10,069 bases of DNA from Candidatus Pacearchaeota archaeon (GTDB taxonomy: Archaea > Nanobdellota > Nanobdellia > Pacearchaeales > GW2011-AR1), in NCBI GenBank assembly GCA_014728745.1, contig WJLC01000017.1, positions 1 to 10,069 of the forward strand. Direction: 5' to 3'. Below the pieces are notes generated by a model. It saw only the letters and a program-made list of their open reading frames with translations. It made no database searches and was not told the DNA's origin. Positions 1 through 6,260 of this stretch are shown here, piece after piece. The stretch's first letter is position 1, and every line of letters starts with the position of its first letter. Position numbers and translations under genes: made by a program.

Positions 1-122
1 ATCTTCTACTCAGACAAGTGATTAGAATTAATATTTCTTTTTTTAGAAAATCACTAATCTTCTACTCAAAGTAGTAATTCTCATTTATACCTTCTTTAGC
101 AAATCACTAATCTTCGGTCTCA
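1..122 (-). repeat. Imperfect ~55-bp tandem repeat running off the PCNA 3' end
   Basis: On the minus strand, two full copies and one cut copy begin at positions 122, 68 and 12, giving periods of 54 and 56 bp. Each copy opens with TGAG(ACC/TA)GAAGAT. The first two continue with ATTAGTGATTT, one variable base, then CTAAA, and diverge after that while staying AT-rich. The 12-mer TGAGTAGAAGAT is identical in the second and third copies. The first copy includes the last codons and stop of the PCNA gene (E-T-E-D-stop), so the array looks like a duplication of the gene's 3' end. The third copy is cut by the window edge, so the total copy number is unknown. Function is unknown; a 3'-UTR or decayed duplication is most likely. 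This stretch holds no supportable gene. Confidence 0.7.
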
Positions 123-838
123 ACTCTAGGGGCAAGAACAAAATTCAATTTCATGAACTCATTTGCAAACTCTACCCTTAATGGATGATCTGCTGAGAAT
201 TTTAAGAATGTCTTGTCAGTTAGCTTAGCTCCTTTTAGGAATTTTTGTAAGTATTCAAGACTGTATCTGCTTTTACAAGGTTCTGCATTAATTTCTGCTT
301 CATCTCCTGAAAATTCTGCTTTTGCAGAATTCAATCCTTTTGCATGAATCACAAACTTCCCCCCTTCTTCAACAATAAAAGAGCATGCATCAGCAACAAC
401 AGAGCAATCCTCAACAGAGGCAATGAAGTCTACTGAGTTTAATTTTATTTTTGATTTAAAATCTAAGGAAGGCATTTCTTTATCCTCACTAGTAACATCA
501 ATTAAACTTAAGCTAAAGCTTCTTTTCACTCTATCCTGGATTTGGATTTTCAATACATTTTCCTGAGTTTCTAAGATAAGAGTGCTTTTGCTTCCAGCTC
601 TTTTTAATATTCTCTTTAAATTATCAAGGTTTACTCCAAGCACCTCTTTATCATCAATATCAAATTGAGAAAAAGATGTCCTAGGAAGTTTGAATTCAAC
701 CATTGCCACATTAGCAGGGTCTATAGCCACAATGTTCATCCCCTCCTCATTGAACTTAATCCTAACCTCTACAACTAATTCAGATATAATTCCTATTGCA
801 TTAGCAAGAGTTTTTGGATTTTCTAATTTGACTAGCAT
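107..838 (-). CDS. pcn: DNA polymerase sliding clamp (PCNA)
   Basis: Archaeal PCNA. It forms a trimeric ring around DNA that tethers the replicative polymerase, FEN1, ligase, RNase H and other clamp clients. The 243-aa product has the usual family length. Recognisable landmarks are the first-domain signature AIDPANVAMVEF (about residues 38-49), LDNLKRILKRA (71-81), the interdomain connector region near 116-132, the second-domain strand and helix region RYSLEYLQKFLKGAK (191-205), the FSADHPLRVEF strand (215-224) and the C-terminal LAPRVE segment that normally takes part in client binding. The ATG at 836-838 fits the standard N-terminus (MLVKLENPKTL). No Shine-Dalgarno precedes it, so a short or absent leader is likely. 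It diverges from the primase gene across 177 bp. Archaeal PCNA trimers are homomeric or heteromeric; only one clamp gene is seen here. Confidence 0.97.
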   Translation of the reverse strand: MLVKLENPKTLANAIGIISELVVEVRIKFNEEGMNIVAIDPANVAMVEFKLPRTSFSQFDIDDKEVLGVNLDNLKRILKRAGSKSTLILETQENVLKIQIQDRVKRSFSLSLIDVTSEDKEMPSLDFKSKIKLNSVDFIASVEDCSVVADACSFIVEEGGKFVIHAKGLNSAKAEFSGDEAEINAEPCKSRYSLEYLQKFLKGAKLTDKTFLKFSADHPLRVEFANEFMKLNFVLAPRVETED

Positions 839-868
839 TTTTTATTACGAATAATAATATTAATCCTC

Positions 869-876
869 TTTTAAAG
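869..876 (-). promoter_or_regulatory. Candidate TATA box for PCNA
   Basis: On the minus strand CTTTAAAA lies 31-38 bp upstream of the PCNA ATG. That spacing would place transcription start within about ten bases of the start codon, matching the lack of a Shine-Dalgarno. A second AT-rich candidate (AATATAAC, 880-887) lies slightly further upstream. In a sequence this AT-rich the call is weak. Confidence 0.35.
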
Positions 877-896
877 ATTGTTATATTCTATGCGAG

Positions 897-908
897 TTTT
901 GGCCAAAA
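897..908. promoter_or_regulatory. 12-bp perfect palindrome between PCNA and primase
   Basis: TTTTGGCCAAAA is a perfect 12-bp inverted repeat, and its GGCC core stands out in an otherwise very AT-rich spacer. It lies upstream of the TATA-like elements of both divergent genes, about 60 bp from the PCNA start and 110 bp from the primase start. It could be the binding site of a dimeric regulator acting on both genes. Function is inferred from position and symmetry only. Confidence 0.35.
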
Positions 909-971
909 ACAACTCTTTTAATCTTAAAACAATTTTATTTCTAAAAAACTCTAATTTACTCATATACTTGC

Positions 972-984
972 TATTATATAATAA
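972..984 (+). promoter_or_regulatory. Candidate TATA box for the primase gene
   Basis: TATTATATAATAA is centred about 38 bp upstream of the primase ATG. Archaeal TATA boxes usually sit about 25-27 bp upstream of the transcript start, which would give a leader of roughly 12 nt. No Shine-Dalgarno is visible in CATAACATTTTCTTTCA just before the ATG. TTTAAA at 990-995 is an alternative closer box that would make the transcript leaderless. Confidence 0.4.
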
Positions 985-1015
985 ACAATTTAAACTCTCA
1001 TAACATTTTCTTTCA

Positions 1016-2320
1016 ATGGCAGATTATTCTGATTTTCAAGAAAAGAGAATACGTAAAATAACTAACATGTATTATTCTAGACCAGATGTTCAAAAAGAAA
1101 TGTTTGAGTTTTCAAAGAACAGAGAGATTTCTCCTAGGTATTTTCAAGGATTTGGAAAAAGGCCTGATTGTTTTCAATATCCTGGAGATGTTTTTGAAAT
1201 GGTGAAAAAAGGAGCCACTTCTTTTCATTGCTCAGAAGAACTGTGGGAAGACCCCTTAGCAGTGGAAACGGGAATGTCTGGAGAGGAATTAGATGAAATA
1301 AGAATTGGGTGGGATCTGCTTATGGATATAGACAGCAAGTATATTGATTATAGTAAGATAATGGCTCAATTAATAATTAAGATCTTAGAATTTCATGGAA
1401 TAAAAAATATTGGGGTTAAATTTTCAGGGAGTAAGGGCTTTCATTTAATTGTGCCTTGGAAAGCTTTCCCAAAAGTAATAAATGGTGTGGATACTTCAAA
1501 AAAATTTCCAGAGTATCCAAGAATAGTTACTAAGTATATTAATGAGAAGATAAAAAACCAGTTGATTGAAAGAATAAGCAATCTTGAAAAGCCTAGCAAG
1601 TATGTTAAGGATTTTACAGCTCCACAAGAAGTGATGCCTGACCTTGTTCTTGTTTCTTCAAGGCATCTTTTCAGAATGCCATATTCTCTTCATGAGAAAA
1701 CAGCCCTTGCAAGTGTTGTCTTAACAAAGCAAGAACTGGATAGTTTTCAGCTAAAAGACGCAGACCCATTAAAAGCTAAGGTAAGAAAATTCATGCCTGA
1801 TTGTAAAGAAGGTGAAGCCTCTGAATTGCTAATGCAAGCCCTTGACTGGCATAGAGAAAACGAAATCAAAACAGGAAATAAAAATGATAAGAAAATAAAA
1901 AGCAAGTATGCAGATTTTAAGCCTATTTCTTTGGATAATATTCAGGAACAGCAATTCCCACCATGTGTGAAAAAAATCCTCGGAGGAATAAGTGATGGAA
2001 AGAAAAGAGCAGTTTTTATTTTAATTAATTTATTTAGGTCAATAGGCCTGCCTTTAGAAGAAGTTGAAAAAAGAATCTATGAGTGGAATGAAAAAAATAA
2101 GCCTCCTTTGAAAAAAGGATACATTCAAGCCCAATTAACCTCAAGTTATAAGAAAAAACCCTTTATGCCTCCTAATTGTAAAGAATATTACCAGGGAATT
2201 GGAGTGTGTCAGCCAGATAATATGTGCAAGTCAATAAAAAATCCTGTTAATTATGTCGTGAAAAGAAATTTCATTCAAAACAAAAACAAAAACAAAAAAC
2301 AAGGCAAAAAAATAGAGTAA
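1016..2320 (+). CDS. priS: DNA primase catalytic subunit fused to a PriL-like Fe-S domain
   Basis: Archaeo-eukaryotic primase, which makes primers for DNA replication. The catalytic PriS core fills about residues 10-250. It has GWDLLMDIDSK with the metal-binding DxD pair D104/D106, the nucleotide-binding SGSKGFH motif (137-143, H143), and D209 before R216/R220 and MPYSLHEKT, matching the third acidic and phosphate-binding motif. No Cys/His zinc-knuckle cluster is visible after the DxD. Residues about 315-413 resemble the C-terminal domain of the large subunit PriL: FPPCVK, a helical stretch with EEVEKRIYEWNEKN, then PPNC, IGVC and DNMC followed by KNPVNY. The four cysteines C317, C388, C398 and C404 would ligate a [4Fe-4S] cluster. 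At 434 aa it is longer than a plain PriS. A PriS/PriL-CTD fusion is known from Nanoarchaeum equitans. A Lys/Asn-rich tail ends the protein. No separate priL gene lies in the window. Confidence 0.92.
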   Translation: MADYSDFQEKRIRKITNMYYSRPDVQKEMFEFSKNREISPRYFQGFGKRPDCFQYPGDVFEMVKKGATSFHCSEELWEDPLAVETGMSGEELDEIRIGWDLLMDIDSKYIDYSKIMAQLIIKILEFHGIKNIGVKFSGSKGFHLIVPWKAFPKVINGVDTSKKFPEYPRIVTKYINEKIKNQLIERISNLEKPSKYVKDFTAPQEVMPDLVLVSSRHLFRMPYSLHEKTALASVVLTKQELDSFQLKDADPLKAKVRKFMPDCKEGEASELLMQALDWHRENEIKTGNKNDKKIKSKYADFKPISLDNIQEQQFPPCVKKILGGISDGKKRAVFILINLFRSIGLPLEEVEKRIYEWNEKNKPPLKKGYIQAQLTSSYKKKPFMPPNCKEYYQGIGVCQPDNMCKSIKNPVNYVVKRNFIQNKNKNKKQGKKIE

Positions 2321-2373
2321 TCAAGAGAACAATAAAAATTCTAAAAAATAATTTTGTCTTGTTCCAACAACAA

Positions 2374-2403
2374 ATTTAAAAAGAAGAATTCTTTAAAAAG
2401 AAT
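2374..2403 (+). promoter_or_regulatory. TATA-like box followed by a 16-bp inverted repeat abutting the ATG
   Basis: TTTAAAAAG (2374-2382) is centred about 26 bp before the ATG at 2404, the spacing expected for a leaderless archaeal transcript. Between it and the ATG lies ATTCTTTAAAAAGAAT (2388-2403), a perfect 7-bp inverted repeat around AA that ends at the base before the start codon. A protein bound there would block initiation, so it may be an operator. No Shine-Dalgarno is present. The AT-rich background lowers confidence. Confidence 0.35.
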
Positions 2404-4293
2404 ATGAAAAAGAGGATATTATCTGCAGTATTATTTACTGTGCTACTTGTTTTCGCAATTGCTTTAGGCGCTGCGCAAAATGAAACAGATCAGGCTACAG
2501 CAACAGATGCAGGAACAGCAACTGCAACAGCAGCTATGCAGGAAAAAATAGATAATGCGTATTCATGCCTTGAACAAATGGTTTCGGGTAAATGTGCTAC
2601 TCTTTCTCCAGAAGAAAAGTTATTCACTTTATTGGCAATTGGAGAATGCAAAGATGAGGTAATTGCTGACTCAGTTTCAGAAGAATACTGGACAAGTGTA
2701 GATCCAAGCATAAAGACAACTGCCCAGGCAATTCTAGCATTAGGAAAATCAACTAATTTCAACACAGATCCTGCTGAACAATGGCTGTTAAGCAAGCAAG
2801 GTTCTCCAGAAGATGTTGATTGGTACTTACAAATAGAATCAGATGAAGAAACCTCTTGCACAATAAAATACGATGGCCTTACCCACAATGTTCAACTAAA
2901 AGAAGATAAAACTCTGAGCGAAGGAGCAGGCAACTGCTTAACACTTTCAAATAATGATTACTGGCTTAAAATAACTCCTGGGTGCTATGACAGGGAATTT
3001 GAAGTTTCCTGTGATGAAGATTTTCTGACTGCACTGCTTTTCAAAAGACAGGCATCTTCAGTAATTCATATTTCAGATACAACAAACTCTGCATCTGCAG
3101 GAGGAAGAACTACTGAGAAAGTAAATTCAGCATGCTTTCTTGAAGATGGAGAATGCACTTATGAAGGAACTCTTTGGGCAGCAGTTGTTCTTGGTTATGA
3201 AGGGCATGACACAACACCTTACTTGCCTTACTTAACAACAATGGCAGAGGAAAATTCAAAATTTCTACCAGAATCTTTCTTATACATATTAACTGGAAGC
3301 AATGATTATAGGACAGAATTGCTTTCAAGACAAATTAATAATAAATATTGGGATACTTACAAGGATAAATTTTATGACACTGCTTTTGCCTTATACTCAA
3401 TAAGTGATGCCCAAGAAAAGCAGAATTCCAAAGATTGGTTGTTGGATTCTCAGGTCCAGGGAACTAATGGATGCTGGCAGTCAAATGTAAGAAACACTGC
3501 ATTTATTTTAGCTTCAATTTTTCCAAGGCAGATTGATACAGGCTCAAGCAGCTGTGAGGGTTCTGGATATTACTGTATGTCTGAGGTTAATTGTGTTGGA
3601 AGCTTGCTAGATACTTATGCTTGTCCAGGTGTTTTGAAATGCTGTGACTCTCCGAAGCCTGTTCTTCCTTGTGAAGAGCAAACAGGTAAAATTTGTGGGG
3701 TTGATGAAAATTGTGTAGGAGGAACTGTTATGGATGCTTCTGATACAGCAACAGGAGAGACATGCTGTGTAGGAGGAACTTGCGAAGTGCCTGCTCCAGA
3801 AGCAGAATGCGAATCCTATGGAGGAACCTGCAGAGCCTTTGGATGCAATGAAGGAGAAGAAGAAGCTTTTTATGCATGCGAATTTGAAGGAGATTATTGC
3901 TGTGTTGAATCAACAGAGCAAGAAGGTGGAGGAGGATGGGGATGGATTATATTATTAATAATTTTAATCTTGCTTACTATTCTTGGAATAGTATTTAGAA
4001 AAAAATTAAAGCCATTGTGGCAGAAAATACTTTCTAAATTTAAAAAAGGAAAAGGACCTAAAGGTCCTAAAGGACCTGGAGGACCAGGAAGACCATTTGG
4101 ACCAGGACCAGGACCAAGTAGGCCAGGACCTGGAGCTTCAGGAAGACCAAGACCAGGATCTCCTCCAGTAAGAAGAGTCTTTCCTCAGGCTCAGAAGAAA
4201 AAGGGCTCAATTCAAATGTCTTCTCACAAGGAACAAAACAAAGAAGTAGAAAAGGCCTTAAGCAAATTAAAAGACATGGCCAAGAAAAAATAA
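2404..4293 (+). CDS. Exported single-pass protein: toroid-like repeats, defensin-like Cys modules, Gly-Pro tail
   Basis: A 629-aa surface protein of unknown function. Residues 1-24 are a signal peptide (KKR, then a hydrophobic core ending LGAA), followed by a Thr/Ala-rich linker (26-44). Two segments resemble alpha/alpha-toroid (prenyltransferase/squalene-cyclase-like) repeats: TTAQAILAL..AEQWLLSKQ (105-132) and YDTAFALYS..KDWLLDSQ..GCWQS..NTAFILA (324-370). A Cys-containing, probably beta-rich domain (about 138-225) is inserted between them. Three juxtamembrane six-cysteine modules follow (384-414, 423-460, 469-500), then a Gly-rich hinge, a transmembrane helix (about 512-531) and a basic cytoplasmic tail whose residues 551-588 are Gly-Pro rich. 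Topology is N-out, C-in by the positive-inside rule. No active-site motif of prenyltransferases is evident, so the toroid is more likely a binding scaffold. It is followed 26 bp later by a gene with a related cysteine module. Confidence 0.85.
   Translation: MKKRILSAVLFTVLLVFAIALGAAQNETDQATATDAGTATATAAMQEKIDNAYSCLEQMVSGKCATLSPEEKLFTLLAIGECKDEVIADSVSEEYWTSVDPSIKTTAQAILALGKSTNFNTDPAEQWLLSKQGSPEDVDWYLQIESDEETSCTIKYDGLTHNVQLKEDKTLSEGAGNCLTLSNNDYWLKITPGCYDREFEVSCDEDFLTALLFKRQASSVIHISDTTNSASAGGRTTEKVNSACFLEDGECTYEGTLWAAVVLGYEGHDTTPYLPYLTTMAEENSKFLPESFLYILTGSNDYRTELLSRQINNKYWDTYKDKFYDTAFALYSISDAQEKQNSKDWLLDSQVQGTNGCWQSNVRNTAFILASIFPRQIDTGSSSCEGSGYYCMSEVNCVGSLLDTYACPGVLKCCDSPKPVLPCEEQTGKICGVDENCVGGTVMDASDTATGETCCVGGTCEVPAPEAECESYGGTCRAFGCNEGEEEAFYACEFEGDYCCVESTEQEGGGGWGWIILLIILILLTILGIVFRKKLKPLWQKILSKFKKGKGPKGPKGPGGPGRPFGPGPGPSRPGPGASGRPRPGSPPVRRVFPQAQKKKGSIQMSSHKEQNKEVEKALSKLKDMAKKK
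3553..3903 (+). other. Three six-cysteine juxtamembrane modules (within the 2404-4293 gene)
   Basis: Residues 384-414 and 469-500 have spacings C-x6-C-x5-C-x9-C-x5-CC and C-x6-C-x4-C-x10-C-x6-CC, which fall inside the animal beta-defensin consensus; the second also has GG two residues before its second Cys. The middle module (423-460) is a variant, C-x7-C-x5-C-x16-CC-x4-C, also with six cysteines. Each could form three disulfides outside the cell. The resemblance is in spacing only and may be convergent. Confidence 0.6.
4054..4167 (+). repeat. GGACCA/GGACCT-rich low-complexity coding repeat
   Basis: Degenerate hexamer-like repeats of GGACCA, GGACCT and GGTCCT encode the Gly-Pro-rich residues 551-588 of the upstream surface protein (GPKGPKGPGGPG, then GPGPGPSRPGPG). 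The segment is far more GC-rich than the rest of the window. It lies on the cytoplasmic side of the membrane helix, so it is not an extracellular collagen-type stalk. Slippage could make its length vary between strains. Confidence 0.65.
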
Positions 4294-4319
4294 AACTTTA
4301 TTAAGTCTAATTTTATTTA

Positions 4320-5711
4320 ATGATTATGAAAAAGAATTGGTATTTGAATAAATCTAATAAGTATAATAAAAATAAAAAGCAGATAAATTTACTGCTAACA
4401 TCTTTAGCATTTTTTTCTATTTTTCTTTTATCTGTTTCTTTTGTTTCAGCAGTTGAATTTGAAATGAAATCTGAATACAAACAAGGAGAAGCACTTTTAG
4501 CAAAATTATCAGGTCAATTTACTAAGACTCCTGCAGAAGGTATCATTGAGTTTTTCAGAGGCCATGTTAGAATAGGAATGGACCATGAAGTAGCAAAGAT
4601 TGGAGAGGACTTTTACATTTTTGCATCACTCATAGGAAAAAAACCAGACAATTATTCTGTTGTTATTGATGATATAAAATACAGGCATCAAGGAGAGATG
4701 ATTGAGGAGCCTCTGACAAAAAATTTTACAATTGTTGAGGAATTCGCTGACTTTTCAATAAATAAAGGTTTTATCTCAACAAAAGATGATTTCACAATAA
4801 CTGTTGATAATCTTAAGGATAATTCTATTGATTTATCACTGCAAGTAAGCACAGTGTCAGGCAATGAAGGAGGATTAAAAGAATATGAAGAGGGTGAAGA
4901 ATATATTATAAGTGTTCTTCCTGGAGAAAAAACAATTGATTTTGAACTAGGCTCTGATGTAAGATCCTCTATAAAAAATATAAAATTAAAATCCGTAAAC
5001 CAGAATTATACAATTCCTTTATCAATATTCGTAGACTCAGAGAAAGAAGTGTCAGAAGGAAAAATAACAGCTTTTGATATAGCACCTACTGAATTAGATT
5101 TGACTATGCCAACTAATTCTAACCTAACAAAAAAAGTTTATATTTACAATACAGGAACAGCTAAATTAAGTGATGTAGAAGTTTCACTTAGTGAGTCTCT
5201 TAAGCCTTATTTTCAATTAAGTGAGGACACTTTTGGACAGATTTTGCCAGAAGATAATGCAAATTTTGATTTAAAGATAGTGTCTGGAGGAGAGCAATCT
5301 TTTTCTGGAAAGATGAATGTTGTCACAGCAGAGGGTGTTTCAGATTCAATAAAGGTCTCCTTAAAGATTGAGGAAGGATATGAACCTAAACAAACAGAAC
5401 AACAGCAAGATATAACAACAGATGAAACCTGCGAAGAAGCAGGAGGCAAGGTTTGTGTAGGAGAAGAGGAATGTGATGGAGAGTATATTTTCGCTAAAAA
5501 CCAATTCTGTTGCATTGGAACTTGTTCTGAGCCTGGGCAAAGCTCTTACGGAAAGCTTATTGGATGGGCGATTGTCCTAGTTATTATTGCTGCAGTTGCT
5601 TGGTTCTTTTTTAAGAAATATAAGAAGCCATCTAAGCCTGTTGATTTGCTTAAAATAGCTTCAGGAAAAAAATCTTTTAAGAATGCAGGCAAGAAAACAG
5701 ACAAGAAATAA
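4320..5711 (+). CDS. Exported single-pass membrane protein with Ig-like domains and a six-Cys module
   Basis: A 463-aa surface protein of unknown function. The first 20 residues are a long Lys/Asn-rich n-region; the signal-peptide core follows (about 23-44, ending SFVSA). The ectodomain is beta-rich. Residues about 248-350 look like an Ig-like fold: PTELDLTMPTNSNLTKKV, then VYIYNTGTAKLSDVEVSL, then ANFDLKI and SDSIKVSLKI, as in CARDB/NEW3-type domains. Residues about 46-138 and 142-238 appear to be two more beta domains. A six-cysteine module sits at 371-402 (C-x7-C-x5-C-x11-CC-x3-C), close to the middle module of the upstream gene. A transmembrane helix (about 412-431) and a Lys-rich cytoplasmic tail follow. 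The gene starts 26 bp after its neighbour, so the two are probably cotranscribed. A second in-frame ATG at 4326 is equally plausible as the start; neither has a Shine-Dalgarno. Confidence 0.85.
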   Translation: MIMKKNWYLNKSNKYNKNKKQINLLLTSLAFFSIFLLSVSFVSAVEFEMKSEYKQGEALLAKLSGQFTKTPAEGIIEFFRGHVRIGMDHEVAKIGEDFYIFASLIGKKPDNYSVVIDDIKYRHQGEMIEEPLTKNFTIVEEFADFSINKGFISTKDDFTITVDNLKDNSIDLSLQVSTVSGNEGGLKEYEEGEEYIISVLPGEKTIDFELGSDVRSSIKNIKLKSVNQNYTIPLSIFVDSEKEVSEGKITAFDIAPTELDLTMPTNSNLTKKVYIYNTGTAKLSDVEVSLSESLKPYFQLSEDTFGQILPEDNANFDLKIVSGGEQSFSGKMNVVTAEGVSDSIKVSLKIEEGYEPKQTEQQQDITTDETCEEAGGKVCVGEEECDGEYIFAKNQFCCIGTCSEPGQSSYGKLIGWAIVLVIIAAVAWFFFKKYKKPSKPVDLLKIASGKKSFKNAGKKTDKK

Positions 5712-5744
5712 TAAGAGAATATAATTAATTGGATTTAAAGAACA

Positions 5745-6260
5745 TCACTTGCTTTTTTTACTATTTTCTTCTTTCTTTTTACTGCTTTTTTTATCGCTCT
5801 TTTTCTCTTTTTTATTAGAATTTTCACTTTCTTCACTTCCCATAACTTCTTTTAATTTTTTTGCAAGCTTATTTCTCTGAGCCTGAGCAACTCTGGTTAC
5901 TTCATCGTAAGCATGAAGCCTTCTAGCAAGCTCATTGAAAAGCATTGTGAAATCATTGTTATTCAAAGAGATTTTTTCTGGAGAGATTATTTCAATATGA
6001 GCAGGCATGTATTTGAACATAAGACCCACAACTCTAACAATGCTATCTGTCTCAAATTCAATTTCAGAAAAACAAGTGTAAAATCCCTTTTTCTTTTCTA
6101 ACTCTTTAGCATCGTGAATCTCTTTCTCTTTCACTTCAACTTCTTTTTCTTGATTTAATTTTTCAGAAATATTCTCTAGTGTTTTCTTCAAATGTTCTGG
6201 AGGCTTTCCAAGAACTTCCATCATGAAAATTGCCCTTATTTTTTTCTTATCTGAACTCAT
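5745..6260 (-). CDS. Conserved archaeal protein of unknown function, Lys-rich tail
   Basis: A 171-aa protein without signal peptide or membrane helix, so probably cytoplasmic. The N-terminal region (about 7-95) alternates strand-like and helical segments: IRAIFMMEVLGKPPEHLKKTLENI, a charged stretch, then YTCFSEIEFE and MFKYMPAHIEIISPEKISL, suggesting a small alpha/beta fold. Helices at about 103-139 (MLFNELARRLHAYDEVTRVAQAQRNKLAKKLKEV) may form a coiled coil. Residues 141-171 are a disordered Ser/Lys/Glu tail. From memory the core resembles a hypothetical family common in Woesearchaeota/Pacearchaeota; no function is known to me. The start at 6260 overlaps the end of the upstream membrane-protein gene by 14 nt with no Shine-Dalgarno, so translation is probably coupled and the two products may work together. 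Met13 or Met14 could be alternative starts, but 7-12 look conserved in character. Confidence 0.8.
   Translation of the reverse strand: MSSDKKKIRAIFMMEVLGKPPEHLKKTLENISEKLNQEKEVEVKEKEIHDAKELEKKKGFYTCFSEIEFETDSIVRVVGLMFKYMPAHIEIISPEKISLNNNDFTMLFNELARRLHAYDEVTRVAQAQRNKLAKKLKEVMGSEESENSNKKEKKSDKKSSKKKEENSKKSK
5753..5813 (+). terminator. Poly-T tracts ending the plus-strand surface-protein genes
   Basis: On the plus strand, T7 (5753-5759), T7 (5786-5792), T5 (5800-5804) and T6 (5808-5813) start about 40 bp past the stop at 5711. Archaeal RNA polymerase terminates at such T-rich runs without needing a hairpin. The tracts are the antisense of AAA codons in the Lys-rich tail of the convergent gene. 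In the other direction, A7 at 5666-5672 inside the plus-strand gene gives a T7 for the minus-strand gene. Confidence 0.5.

Noticed and set aside
9..55. Box C/D-type small RNA on the minus strand (GTGATTT ... CTGA)
   Set aside because: The C box is a poor match and there is no internal D'/C' pair; it is part of the tandem repeat.
1..122. CRISPR-like array (conserved ~26 bp, variable ~29 bp, period 54-56)
   Set aside because: Only two full copies are visible, the first lies inside the PCNA gene end, the conserved half has indels, and the variable halves still resemble each other.
2490..2888. Minus-strand open frame of 132 aa opposite the first surface-protein gene
   Set aside because: The opposite strand has a coherent signal peptide, domains and membrane helix; this frame shows no motif.
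5213..5515. Minus-strand open frame of 100 aa
   Set aside because: Antisense shadow of the second surface-protein gene with Ser/Pro-rich noise and no family resemblance.
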